A DNA stretch of 53,582 nt from contig CAZKJO010000009.1 of the NCBI GenBank assembly GCA_964553105.1, forward strand, positions 1 through 53,582. The letters run 5' to 3'. Below, one piece after another: positions 1 through 9,500 of the stretch. A program made the translations under genes and the position numbers. Below the pieces are notes generated by a model, which saw only the letters and a list, made by a program, of their open reading frames with translations, did no database searches and was not told where the DNA came from. The DNA is from Profundicola sp964553105. GTDB lineage: Bacteria; Bacteroidota; Bacteroidia; Flavobacteriales; Weeksellaceae. How positions within the stretch are numbered: the first letter of the stretch is position 1; every line of letters begins with the position of its first letter.

Positions 1-233
1 AAAACAGGAATGCCAAGGTCATAAATTTCCTTTGGAACAGTGAAAGCATCTTCAGCAAAAACAGAAGAGGGTCCCCCAGAAAGTATGATACCAGCAGGTT
101 GGAGTGATTTAATTTCTTCGATGGAGGCTGTACACGGAATAACCTCGGCATAAACTTGTATATCACGAACTCGGCGTGCTATGAGTTGGTTGTATTGAGA
201 CCCAAAGTCAAGAACAATAATGCTATTTTTCAT
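1..233 (-). CDS. guaA: GMP synthase (glutamine-hydrolysing), N-terminal part
   Basis: This is the first 77 or so codons of a gene that runs off the left edge. Reading the minus strand from the ATG at 233 gives a start MKNSIIVLDFGSQYNQLIAR, followed further on by the segment ILSGGPSSV. These are the opening strand and the oxyanion-region signature of the class I glutamine amidotransferase domain of GMP synthase, which amidates XMP to GMP in purine synthesis. The catalytic Cys and the ATP-pyrophosphatase half lie outside the window. The gene follows ftsY on the same strand but is separated from it by a hairpin terminator at 246-275, so it probably has its own promoter. CarA and other amidotransferases are less likely because the FGSQYNQLIARR start is typical of GuaA. 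Confidence 0.9.
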   Translation of the reverse strand, partial: MKNSIIVLDFGSQYNQLIARRVRDIQVYAEVIPCTASIEEIKSLQPAGIILSGGPSSVFAEDAFTVPKEIYDLGIPV

Positions 234-245
234 GGAAGCGAATTT

Positions 246-275
246 AATAAAAAACCATGGCTTTTGGCCATGGTT
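246..275 (-). terminator. Rho-independent terminator after ftsY
   Basis: A perfect 9-bp stem (AACCATGGC at 253-261 pairs with GCCATGGTT at 267-275, 5-nt loop) is followed on the minus strand by a U-rich run (A-run at 249-254 on the plus strand). It lies between the ftsY stop and the guaA start, so it should separate the two transcription units. Confidence 0.8.
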
Positions 276-308
276 CGATATGTTGTTTTTTTAATTATTT
301 TTATAAAA

Positions 309-1274
309 TTAATTCTTTTTAAAGAAGCTATCTACAAACTCAGCTTTGTTGAACACCTGTAGGTCATCCATTCCTTCTCCGACACCAATATATTTAACCG
401 GAATTTGGAACTGGTCTGATATTCCTATAACCACACCACCTTTTGCAGTACCATCTAGCTTGGTAATGGCTAAAGATGAAACTTCTGTTGCTTGTGTGAA
501 TTGTTTAGCTTGTTCGAATGCATTTTGTCCTGTAGAGCCATCTAGTACGAGCATAACTTCGTGTGGAGCATTAGGTATCACCTTTTGCATAACACGCTTG
601 ATTTTGGATAACTCGTTCATTAAGTTGACTTTGTTATGTAATCTACCTGCTGTATCAAGTAGAACTACGTCTGCGCCTTGTGCTTTAGCAGATTGTACTG
701 TGTCGTAGGCTACAGAAGCAGGGTCAGAGCCCATAGCTTGTTTTACGATAGGAACTCCAGTGTTATCACTCCAAATCTGTAGTTGATCAACAGCTGCAGC
801 TCTAAAAGTATCTCCAGCACCCAGAACTACTTTTTTACCTTTTGATTTAAGTTGATAAGCAAGTTTACCGATGGTGGTAGTTTTACCTACACCATTCACA
901 CCAACCACCATGATAACATAGGGATCGCCATTGGGTAGAGTAGGTATATCTAATCCTTCGAAATTGGTACTTTCGTTTTCGGAAAGTAAGCCCATAATTT
1001 CCTCTCGAAGAATTACATCTAACTCACTGCTGTTAACATACTTGTCTCTAGCAACACGCTCTTCGATTCGATTGATGATTTTTATGGTGGTATCTACCCC
1101 CACATCCGACGTAATAAGAATTTCTTCTAGTTCATCCAAAACTTCGTCGTCTACCTTGGTTTTACCCACAACGGCACGACTCATTTTATCTAAAAAGGAG
1201 CGATTAGATTTCTCTAAACCTTTATCTAAAGTTTCCTTTTTTTCTTTTCCTAAAACTCTTTTAAACCAACTCAT
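309..1274 (-). CDS. ftsY: Signal recognition particle receptor FtsY
   Basis: This is the SRP-receptor GTPase that docks SRP-ribosome complexes at the inner membrane for co-translational insertion of membrane proteins. It has 321 residues and lacks the long acidic A domain of E. coli FtsY, as is usual in this phylum. Visible motifs are the helical N domain (about 1-110), the P-loop GVNGVGKTT near residue 125, DTFRAAA with the following DQL, DTAGR (G3), TKLDGTAKGG (G4 and closing loop), and a C-terminal segment ending in FVDSFF. The start MSWFKRVLGKEK has the short amphipathic membrane-binding helix typical of FtsY. It is the last gene of an rpmB-rpmG-DUF4295-ftsY string and is followed by a terminator. 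Confidence 0.96.
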   Translation of the reverse strand: MSWFKRVLGKEKKETLDKGLEKSNRSFLDKMSRAVVGKTKVDDEVLDELEEILITSDVGVDTTIKIINRIEERVARDKYVNSSELDVILREEIMGLLSENESTNFEGLDIPTLPNGDPYVIMVVGVNGVGKTTTIGKLAYQLKSKGKKVVLGAGDTFRAAAVDQLQIWSDNTGVPIVKQAMGSDPASVAYDTVQSAKAQGADVVLLDTAGRLHNKVNLMNELSKIKRVMQKVIPNAPHEVMLVLDGSTGQNAFEQAKQFTQATEVSSLAITKLDGTAKGGVVIGISDQFQIPVKYIGVGEGMDDLQVFNKAEFVDSFFKKN

Positions 1275-1407
1275 TTTCTAATCGAATTACGTATTTCGAA
1301 TATAAGCTTGATGCAATTCGAACTATTGTTAAATATAAAAGTTAAAAATACAAAAAAGTCGCTACGTATACGCAACGACTTGTATAATATTTTAATTACT
1401 GAGTTTC

Positions 1408-1560
1408 TTACTTTTTGTTTAAAAAGTCGTTAACATCATCAGCATTTAATACTCTCTCTTCAAAAATGTAAGCTCCAGTTTTAGGAGATCTAACCATTCT
1501 GATAGCTTTGGTAAGTTTCTTTGAACCTGTCTGTAGTGTTGCAATTGATTTCTTAGCCAT
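1408..1560 (-). CDS. Small basic DUF4295 family protein
   Basis: This is a 50-codon gene translated by hand. It begins MAKKSIATLQTGSKKLTKAI and ends in DDVNDFLNKK. The short Lys-rich sequence, with MVRSPKTGAYIFEERV in the middle, matches the DUF4295 family found in Bacteroidetes directly behind rpmG. The function is unknown; the position inside a ribosomal-protein operon and the strong positive charge suggest ribosome association, which is inference. It lies 8 nt downstream of rpmG and is probably co-transcribed with it and with ftsY. Confidence 0.85.
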   Translation of the reverse strand: MAKKSIATLQTGSKKLTKAIRMVRSPKTGAYIFEERVLNADDVNDFLNKK

Positions 1561-1568
1561 GATTTAGA

Positions 1569-1751
1569 TTATTTAATTTCTTTATGAAGTGTGTATTTTT
1601 TCAAGATAGGATTGAATTTTTTGATTTCCATTCTATCTGGGGTATTCTTTTTGTTCTTAGTAGTAATGTATCGAGAAGTTCCCGGCATTCCACTTTCTTT
1701 ATGTTCAGTACATTCTAAAATTACTTGTACTCTATTTCCTTTTTTTGCCAT
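1569..1751 (-). CDS. rpmG: 50S ribosomal protein L33 (bL33)
   Basis: This 60-residue basic protein of the large ribosomal subunit begins MAKKGNRVQVILECTEHKES and contains SRYITTKNKKNTPDRMEIKKF, followed by NP and a Lys-rich tail, the bL33 consensus. There is a single Cys (LECTEH) instead of the zinc-ribbon CxxC pairs, so this is the zinc-free (C-) type of L33. It lies 12 nt downstream of rpmB and is read with it as one operon. Confidence 0.95.
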   Translation of the reverse strand: MAKKGNRVQVILECTEHKESGMPGTSRYITTKNKKNTPDRMEIKKFNPILKKYTLHKEIK

Positions 1752-1763
1752 GATACAATACTA

Positions 1764-2000
1764 TTATTTGATTAAACCATTTTTACGTCCACGCTCCATA
1801 GCTTCCTCGATACCGATCTTGTTGATGGTTTTTAAACCATTAGCAGATACTTTTAAAGTTACCCACTTCTCTTCTGATGGTACATAGAAACGTTTTTTAA
1901 GCAGATTCACTTCGAATCTTCTTTTGCTTTTATTGTTGGCGTGAGAAACTTTGTTTCCTACTTGTGCTTTCTTACCTGTTATTTGACAAACTCGTGACAT
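1764..2000 (-). CDS. rpmB: 50S ribosomal protein L28 (bL28)
   Basis: This 78-residue large-subunit protein has the bL28 signatures MSRVCQITGKKAQVGNKVSH, then SKRRFEVNL and WVTLKVSANGLKTINKIG. It is the first gene of the rpmB-rpmG-DUF4295-ftsY string. Two candidate promoters lie upstream, at 2026-2057 and 2209-2237. Linking two ribosomal proteins to the SRP receptor is a recurrent arrangement in Bacteroidetes. Confidence 0.96.
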   Translation of the reverse strand: MSRVCQITGKKAQVGNKVSHANNKSKRRFEVNLLKKRFYVPSEEKWVTLKVSANGLKTINKIGIEEAMERGRKNGLIK

Positions 2001-2025
2001 GATTTTTCGTTTTTAAAACGGAGTG

Positions 2026-2057
2026 CAAAGTAACAAATTATTTTTGTGTCTTGCAAA
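2026..2057 (-). promoter_or_regulatory. Proximal rpmB promoter candidate
   Basis: On the minus strand TTTG (2057-2054) is followed by 20 nt and TTACTTTG (2033-2026), one base from the Bacteroidetes -7 consensus TAnnTTTG and followed by the common CA. Transcription would start near 2020, giving a leader of about 20 nt. Confidence 0.5.
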
Positions 2058-2208
2058 CCAGATTCGCTATATTTTACAATTCTTACTAAGTTCTTAAAAA
2101 TTAAAAACTTATAAATTCAGAACTTCCTATGGAAATTCGGCTTTACTTCTTATACTATTATTTGAGAATCAGTTATTAAGGTGGGTATGGCCTTAAAATT
2201 GGAAGTCG

Positions 2209-2237
2209 CAAAGATAATGAATATTTTATATTTCAAA
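2209..2237 (-). promoter_or_regulatory. Distal rpmB promoter candidate
   Basis: On the minus strand TTTG (2237-2234), a 17-nt spacer and a perfect TATCTTTG (2216-2209) lie just after the end of the large T9SS gene. The leader to rpmB would be about 200 nt. I see no other gene in 2001-2245. Confidence 0.5.
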
Positions 2238-2245
2238 TCTATTTT

Positions 2246-5200
2246 CTAATAATTTTTCACAGTAAAATGACCTCTGTATTTTCTTCCATCTGGTAAAATT
2301 AATACATACCAATAGTCCGTTGAGTTAAGAACTCGACCTAAATATTTACCATCCCATTGAACAAAAGTATTGCTTTGCTCTTGGAAAATCATTTTACCAT
2401 ATCGATCATATATCTGAAATGTACTATAAGCTCCTTCGAAAACATCTAAATCATCAACTCTAATATAATCATTGTATCCATCACCATTTGGCGTTATAAC
2501 ATTAGGAATATTTAAGATTAAACCTCGTTTGGGATCACTTACACAACCTTCTGCAATATATCTTACCCAGAAAGTATGTGGACCAACGGGAAGATCGGTA
2601 AAGTAGTTTAGTCCTTGCCAATTAATTCCATCCATTGAATATTCAATAGGGAAACTTCCTGTAGCTATAACTGTAATGGTATTTCCTTCTACAATAATAG
2701 ATTGAATCACGGGATCTTGGTAGGAGCGAACCTCAACTTCAAATGGGGTTTTACATTCAGGGAAATCTACATCAGTAACCCAAAGTGTAAATGTTTCTTC
2801 TTCACCAATATCAGTTAAGATAAATTCTGTGGAAACGATTTCGCCTGCACTATTTATCCACTCATAGCTATAATTAGCGGAGGGATCTAATACTTCAGGA
2901 ACCACATCGGTTGTATATCCAGGACAGAAAAATGCTGTCTCTAATCGCACACGTGGTGTTGGAATAACTTCTAACTCTAAGGTAGTATAAATAGGACAGG
3001 TATTCTCTGAACTAATCACAACAATAATCTCCTGATTATTGGCCATTGTATTGATGAATTCACTAGGGTTTTCGATCGGCGCAGCAAAATCATTTACTTG
3101 TTGTAAACTCTCGTAATAAGCAAGATTGTATTGACTTGTTGGATAATAATCCTCTACGAAAGTTAAATCAAAATTAGAGTATCCATCATTGTCAACATCA
3201 CAACTAAATTGATACAATTCGTGCTCGTCGATTTCTGTTAATGGATTAAAAATCATATTAACATAGTTTGTATCAAAACAATTATCTACCAAAGCATTTT
3301 CCACTCTAACCCAAATTCTATCTGGAAAAGGTTCTGCTTCATAGATTACACTTGCGTCTAATGCACGCGTGTTTGCAATAGCATCTTCTTGGCTTAGATG
3401 GTAGGTGAAAATAAATCCTTCCGTATTACCCTCCATCACTAATCCTCCAAGAATGTTTAAATCTAAATCATAAATTCCATTAATATTGTTGTCACAAACA
3501 CCAGTACTACTTGCGATAGGTTTAGGAGCGCCCACCGTATGAAGCGTAAGAACTTCAATCGCAGTACAGCCCGTAATATCATTGACAAACTCCACATAAA
3601 TAGGGTACAATGCTGAATTAGGAGTAAAGATAGGACCTACGTCATTCACACCGTTTTCAAGATCTTCCATAGATTTATAATACTTGATCGTATATAAACC
3701 TCGTTCAAAACCAACAAGCTCTGCAGTGATTTGCGGAAGAGCATCGTTAAGATTGAACTCCTCATTTAGGTCAAATTCAAAATCACAAGTATATAAATCA
3801 GCAGGTAAGATTTCGAAAGGTTGTGAAAAATTAAAGCTGATTTGAACTTCTGAAATACCACTACAAATTTCATTCTCCTCTACTATTTCCACATAGAAAA
3901 TAATATCTCCTGTTACCGGATAAAGTTCAGGATTAGCGATAGGTGAACTTAGTTCTTGAGTTAAAGGATTAAAGTTTTCATAGTAATTAAAACTAACCTC
4001 TTGAGAACCAGTATAAATTTCGGATTCAAAAGAAGTCAAGTCTAATTCTGTAAGTCCATTTTCATTAGTGTCGCATACTTCTCCAAGAGCGATGTTTAGG
4101 TTTTGCGAAGGAATTACAGACGAAAGCTGAAAGTCTACGGGATAGATTTCTACGCATCCATAACTTTCGATTCGAACATACAAGCTAATATTTTCGGTAA
4201 AGGTGTAGGTCTGAATTTGATTTTGATCAATATTGGCATCATTCTGATTTAAATAATACTTAACAGTTCCAACTTGGTCCCCTAAAATATAGGTATCATA
4301 AATGCTTAAACTATTTTCTTCGCTATCGTCATTGAAAATATCGCAAACGTTGATTGGATTTTCCATAAGTATAGGATGCACCAGTCTAATTCTAATAGCT
4401 CTGACTGTATAACAATCCTCACTAATTTGAAAGCGAACATAAAAAGTGGTTAAAACATGATAACCATCTTCGGTAATTGTTTGCAAAGGGTCAATGATGT
4501 TTTCTATAATATGACCTTCTGCGTCAGCATTTGTTGCATATAAAGAAATATCAACTCCTTCTAAAGGATCAATAAGCATTTGATCTATATAGTCATTTAA
4601 ATTGACTGTTATATCCTGCGTTCCATCAAAACAAATGTTTTCAGTTACGTCGACAGCGTCCACGCCATAAAAATTTACCTCAACAGGAACTTCTACCACG
4701 GAGTAACATCCATTGGCATTTTGAATTCTTACGTAATAAGGATTCACATTATCAGCAATTTGAGTTTGTCTTCCAGAATTATTATTTGCATTTGCTAAGC
4801 TGGTATGTACAGTGAAAGTTTCGCCTGGGAAAATATCCATCACATTTGGTATTTCTGTTTCCCATTCAAAGGGTTCTCTATGGTTGAAATTGACATCACA
4901 ATCATTAAAAACAATGGTATCCGCAGTTCTATCTGGTGGAGCAGATAAAAATCTAATTCTTATCGGACCTAGGATTTGATTACATTGCTCAGATATTTGT
5001 AGATTTACCCATAAGCTGCTGCTAGAAGTCAGGTTAGCTTCTGTAACCTCATTAGCTTGGTTGATGGCATCATTTTCATTTAAATGAATGCTATATCCAA
5101 CGTAATTAATATTGTTTAAAAGATTATTTATGTAGTTTGTTAAGTTAACATTTGGCTCTACCCCGTCATTATTATTGTCACAGAGTTGAATAGTCATTAG

Positions 5201-6478
5201 TCCTAATTCTGCTGCGGTAAAACTTATGCTAATCGGTGTAATCGTATAACAATTAGGATTAGAAGCATTAGCAATTAAAACATAAAACACCGTATCTTCA
5301 GTTACAGTGAGTGTTGTTATCGGATTAATAAGATTAATTGCATCACTCTCGCTAGCGTAATAGGTAAATATGAAATTATTTACACTATTAAGAGAAATCG
5401 TTTCATTAAAATCTGCCAAGGTGATTGTTTCCGACCCGTTGTTATCTTCGTCACAAATATAGATGGAATCATTTTCTACTATTGGAAATTCGGCGGCGTA
5501 ATTTACATCTATTTGATCTGTTCCAAAAAGTGTATTCCCTTCACAGCTCTGATACTGTACTTCAACAGTATAGCTTGTATTTCGAGTTGGGCAAACACTT
5601 ATCTGCTCACCATTTCCAACTACTTCTCCGTTGTCATCATACCAAACAATATTAGGTGGAGTATTTCCTGTAGGGAAGAAGCTCCAAGATTCGTTGCTGG
5701 CACCCCATTCGCCTGTATTTCTTCCAGGAGGCGATATCCCTTGGGTACCATCTCCATTCATGATTCCTAATAGAGCATTTCCATTTCTACCATTATCACA
5801 GTGTTCGGGTTTATCCAAAATATGGACTTCTATTTCATTTGAAAATTCATGTAAAACAACTTGTATGGTGCTAGTCCCTGGGCAACCAAAAACGGCAGCT
5901 TCATAAAAGTTTACTACAAATTGTCTACAAGGAGCTGTTCCAATAGTAGAGTAATAAATTTCAGATGAAGTAGAGGTATCAAAAATTAAGTCATGTTGTA
6001 CAGCAAATATAGCGTTATCAATCAAGGCAGGATTGGGGTTTGTCACGGATATGCCTGATGGAGCATCTGCTCCAGCCTCTTCTAAGTCAAAAGTTAGAAT
6101 ACCATTAGTCCCAATAACAATTTCAGTAAAATTTTGATCATAAAAACAAAATGAAAAGCCTAATGGAATTGCTTCTGAGAATTTATCATCGACTATACCA
6201 TTATCTGACGGCAAAGTAGGGATGAGAGGTGTACCTTGATTAAATGGAATCTCCGGGTTAAATGCAATAGAAGCGTAATCATAAGATTCGGTGGAGGCTA
6301 TGTCTGTATAGTCCACTTGCAAGTCTACACAAACCTCTCCATTAAAAGCAAAATCACAATCCACTGTAACCGAGCTGGCCCCAGAAGTTGATGTTGCTTC
6401 TACATCAAGACATTGTTGCCCATATAAAGAGGATATGAGTAGGAAGCTGAAGTAAAAAAATATTGTCTTAAGACGCAC
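2246..6478 (-). CDS. Giant T9SS type B cargo protein, repeat-built (paralogue 1)
   Basis: This is a 1410-residue exported protein. The N-terminus MRLKTIFFYFSFLLISSLYG is a signal peptide, followed by a domain of about 300 residues (IGTNGILTFD, APPxR-like GISPPGRNTGEWG) resembling nidogen-type adhesive domains. Next come nine repeats of about 100 residues, each starting with a Cys-Asp-rich segment such as CDxNxDG and containing YYxSxxDA, then I(Y/W)V-I and a second Cys. An Ig/PKD-like segment and a short ITVIATG...YSMDGINW domain precede the C-terminal gliding-motility-associated (CHU_C, type B) sorting domain with NVITPNGDGYNDY and IYDRYGKMIF. It should cross the outer membrane by T9SS and act at or outside the surface; adhesion is inference. 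It follows its paralogue with 74 nt between. Confidence 0.9.
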   Translation of the reverse strand: MRLKTIFFYFSFLLISSLYGQQCLDVEATSTSGASSVTVDCDFAFNGEVCVDLQVDYTDIASTESYDYASIAFNPEIPFNQGTPLIPTLPSDNGIVDDKFSEAIPLGFSFCFYDQNFTEIVIGTNGILTFDLEEAGADAPSGISVTNPNPALIDNAIFAVQHDLIFDTSTSSEIYYSTIGTAPCRQFVVNFYEAAVFGCPGTSTIQVVLHEFSNEIEVHILDKPEHCDNGRNGNALLGIMNGDGTQGISPPGRNTGEWGASNESWSFFPTGNTPPNIVWYDDNGEVVGNGEQISVCPTRNTSYTVEVQYQSCEGNTLFGTDQIDVNYAAEFPIVENDSIYICDEDNNGSETITLADFNETISLNSVNNFIFTYYASESDAINLINPITTLTVTEDTVFYVLIANASNPNCYTITPISISFTAAELGLMTIQLCDNNNDGVEPNVNLTNYINNLLNNINYVGYSIHLNENDAINQANEVTEANLTSSSSLWVNLQISEQCNQILGPIRIRFLSAPPDRTADTIVFNDCDVNFNHREPFEWETEIPNVMDIFPGETFTVHTSLANANNNSGRQTQIADNVNPYYVRIQNANGCYSVVEVPVEVNFYGVDAVDVTENICFDGTQDITVNLNDYIDQMLIDPLEGVDISLYATNADAEGHIIENIIDPLQTITEDGYHVLTTFYVRFQISEDCYTVRAIRIRLVHPILMENPINVCDIFNDDSEENSLSIYDTYILGDQVGTVKYYLNQNDANIDQNQIQTYTFTENISLYVRIESYGCVEIYPVDFQLSSVIPSQNLNIALGEVCDTNENGLTELDLTSFESEIYTGSQEVSFNYYENFNPLTQELSSPIANPELYPVTGDIIFYVEIVEENEICSGISEVQISFNFSQPFEILPADLYTCDFEFDLNEEFNLNDALPQITAELVGFERGLYTIKYYKSMEDLENGVNDVGPIFTPNSALYPIYVEFVNDITGCTAIEVLTLHTVGAPKPIASSTGVCDNNINGIYDLDLNILGGLVMEGNTEGFIFTYHLSQEDAIANTRALDASVIYEAEPFPDRIWVRVENALVDNCFDTNYVNMIFNPLTEIDEHELYQFSCDVDNDGYSNFDLTFVEDYYPTSQYNLAYYESLQQVNDFAAPIENPSEFINTMANNQEIIVVISSENTCPIYTTLELEVIPTPRVRLETAFFCPGYTTDVVPEVLDPSANYSYEWINSAGEIVSTEFILTDIGEEETFTLWVTDVDFPECKTPFEVEVRSYQDPVIQSIIVEGNTITVIATGSFPIEYSMDGINWQGLNYFTDLPVGPHTFWVRYIAEGCVSDPKRGLILNIPNVITPNGDGYNDYIRVDDLDVFEGAYSTFQIYDRYGKMIFQEQSNTFVQWDGKYLGRVLNSTDYWYVLILPDGRKYRGHFTVKNY

Positions 6479-6552
6479 TTGAGTTTTTCTTGTTTTTATG
6501 TTTGGATTTAAACTACAGTTTAATTCAAACTAAATTTTACTGAATTTCGAAT

Positions 6553-9500
6553 TTAATAATTTTTTAACGTTATATAACCTGTTTTTTCTCTTCCGTCTGG
6601 TATAATTAGCTTAAACCAATAATTTGTACTCGGCAATACTCTGCCACCATAATGTCCACACCATTTGATAATCGAATTACTTTTTTCTGAGAAAATAACT
6701 TTACCATATCTGTCATACATAATCAAGGTAGAATTATCGCTTCCAAATACATGAAGATTATCAAAAGAAATACAATCATTGTATCCATCTCCGTTTGGCG
6801 TTATTACATTAAATATTTCTATTAAGATAGTGCTTTTAGATTCGCTAACACACATTCTATTATTATAAATATATCTCACCCAAACCGTGTATAATCCAGG
6901 TTCTAAATTATGAAATGTATTACTGTTTTGGAAGTTAATCCCATCTAAAGAATATTCCAAGGCTAAATCTTCAAAACCTGTAGCAACCACTGTAATGGAT
7001 GATTCGTTTTCAACCACCAAATTAATAATATGTGGCGGATCAATTTCTTGAACCGTAAAGTTCATGATAGGAGACGAACAATTCGTTCTGTTATCAGTAA
7101 TTCTCACAGCATAAACTCCAACTTGAGTGGCGTCAAGTAGCTCATGTTGATCTGTAATTATTGTTCCATCAGGTAGTGTCCATTCAAAGGAATAATTAGC
7201 AACATCTTCACTCGTCGGAATGTCGAGACGTATATCTACTTCGCTATTTGGGCAAATATAATAAATTTCATCTGGGAATAATTCTGGTCCGTTCAACACC
7301 GTAATATTTAAGATAACATATATAGGACAATAATCATTGTTGGTGTATTCAATTTTCACATAAACTTGCTCAATTGGAAGCCCTTGGCTGTTCATGTTGG
7401 TATAGTTCGTTGGATCTTCAATTACATTATTTCCATAAGGATAAATATCTGTTTCTAAATCGTTTAAACTTTCATAATACAAAAGTCTTAGGTCTCCTAA
7501 ATTGGCGCCTGTTGCCTGAATAATTTCAGATTCACTCTGAGTTAAATCAATTCCATCTGCAATACCATCATTATAGCTTGGGTTATCGATTTCTCCTGTT
7601 TCATCAAAGGTGTCACAAACCGGCGGTAAATCAAATTCTGCGATATTTATATTTAAATCATCTCCAACATTTAATATAACCTCATTAATACCACTACAAA
7701 TATTCCCACTTTGTAGAGCACTTTCTGGACATTCTCCATTATCCGAATCTACTCGAACATAAACTTTCTCAGGTAGTGTATTGAATTCATAGAAAAAATC
7801 AATCGGGTCTACAGCATCTTCTGTAGAAATAATTGGATTTACAGCATTTTCAGCATCTTCATAAGTCCAATAATAACTAAAGAAATAGCCTTCTGTGTTG
7901 TTAGGCATCACAATATTATCTAAATCACTAAAGATAATATCTGGCTTGCCATTAATATTTGTATCACATACATCAAATTCTCCTGGAATTGGTACAGGTA
8001 GAACTAAGTTTTTTAGGGTTAAGGTATCAACTGAATAACACGTACTTTCTGGAGAATAAAAGCGCACATAAATCTCTTCATTTCCTCGAATAGAAGAATA
8101 ATTTTGGATATTAAAAATTTCATTAGTTCCATCTAGGGCATCATTATAGAAGTTGTGATAGCTAATCTGCATTTCATCAAAATCATTTCCATTTTGCGCA
8201 TTGTCAGCTGAGAACATGGATTCAACAGCTTGCGTTAAATCATAGGTAGCATATTGCCCTGGATTTGGTAAACAAGCACAAAGGAAGGCATTTTCTGTTA
8301 AAATGGGAGGGATGAAATTTAAGGTAATGGTAAGTCTAACAATTTGATAACATGAACTATCATCAAAGTTAAGCTTAGCATAAATCGTTTTCGTAGCACT
8401 TCCGTCGGTTCCAGCAAATAGTACTTGGGTTGGATCATTAATTCTGCTTGATAAAACTAGCGTTGTCTCGTTTAGATTATTATAATATTCAAAACTAGCT
8501 TCCCCTTGGTAAATGTCTTCTTCAAAAATAGTGACATCAAATAATTCTTCTCCATCTGCATTATTATCACATACGCCATGAATTTGTTGCTCCGGAAAAT
8601 CGATAGCTTCTATTTGAGCACCAAATACAAATTGGATTCTATAAACGCCCTCACATGGGTTTACAGGATTATCAAAACAAGAAGTTCCATTAAAATTTAA
8701 GTTCGATTTAATACGAACCCATAAATAATTATTACCTGTAAATGTATATTCTGTTATCTGATTTGTTTGATTATTCGCATCATTTTGAGTTTCATAATAT
8801 TCAATGGTATAAGAATTCGGATTGTCAAATAGTTGAAGATTAAAGATATTAAGATTAGGGACAAAAGTTGAATTTTCATTCTCGTAACAAACATCAACTA
8901 CTTGCGTATTTGGTTTAGTAGTAACAACTCGAAATCTTATTTTCTTGACAGTATAACAATCATCACCATCAGCAGTACAAGATTCACACAACGTAAATCT
9001 TACATAAAATGTTTTATTTCCAACATCTGCTGTAGTAATAGTTTGATTTTCACTAATTTCATTTATACCGGCTTTTGCATCAGCTTCGGTATTATGATAG
9101 GAGATATCATATACATCATTTATATCGTTAGAAGTTGTACCATCTTCAAAATATATTTGATTGAACATACCTTCGCCAAAATTACCATCATTATTAAAGT
9201 CTGCATTTGCCAAAAAACAACTTAAATCTACAGGAATACTCGTTCCTTCATTCACGCAAAAATTGAATAGAGGTGTATCCGTAGCTTTTACCCCATAAAA
9301 TCTAATTCTTGCCGTAATTTCTTTGATAGAAAAACATCCATTTTCATCTTCAATTCTTATAAAAAGTTGTGCTTCGCGAGAATTATTTCTTGGGTTGTAA
9401 GTAACATCAGATTGATCCATAGTCACCTGTGTTAAAGCATTGGTGCCAGCTATGGCATCTTCTTCCGTTTCATAAACCGTTATAGTATGATTAGGGTCGT

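Noticed and set aside
5425..5906. Several plus-strand frames of 76-91 codons inside the first giant T9SS gene
   Set aside because: They are antisense shadows of a continuous 1410-codon gene with clear repeats, and have no family resemblance.
8902..9225. 107-codon plus-strand frame inside the second giant T9SS gene
   Set aside because: It is Ile/Thr-rich shadow sequence opposite a repeat, with no start signal.
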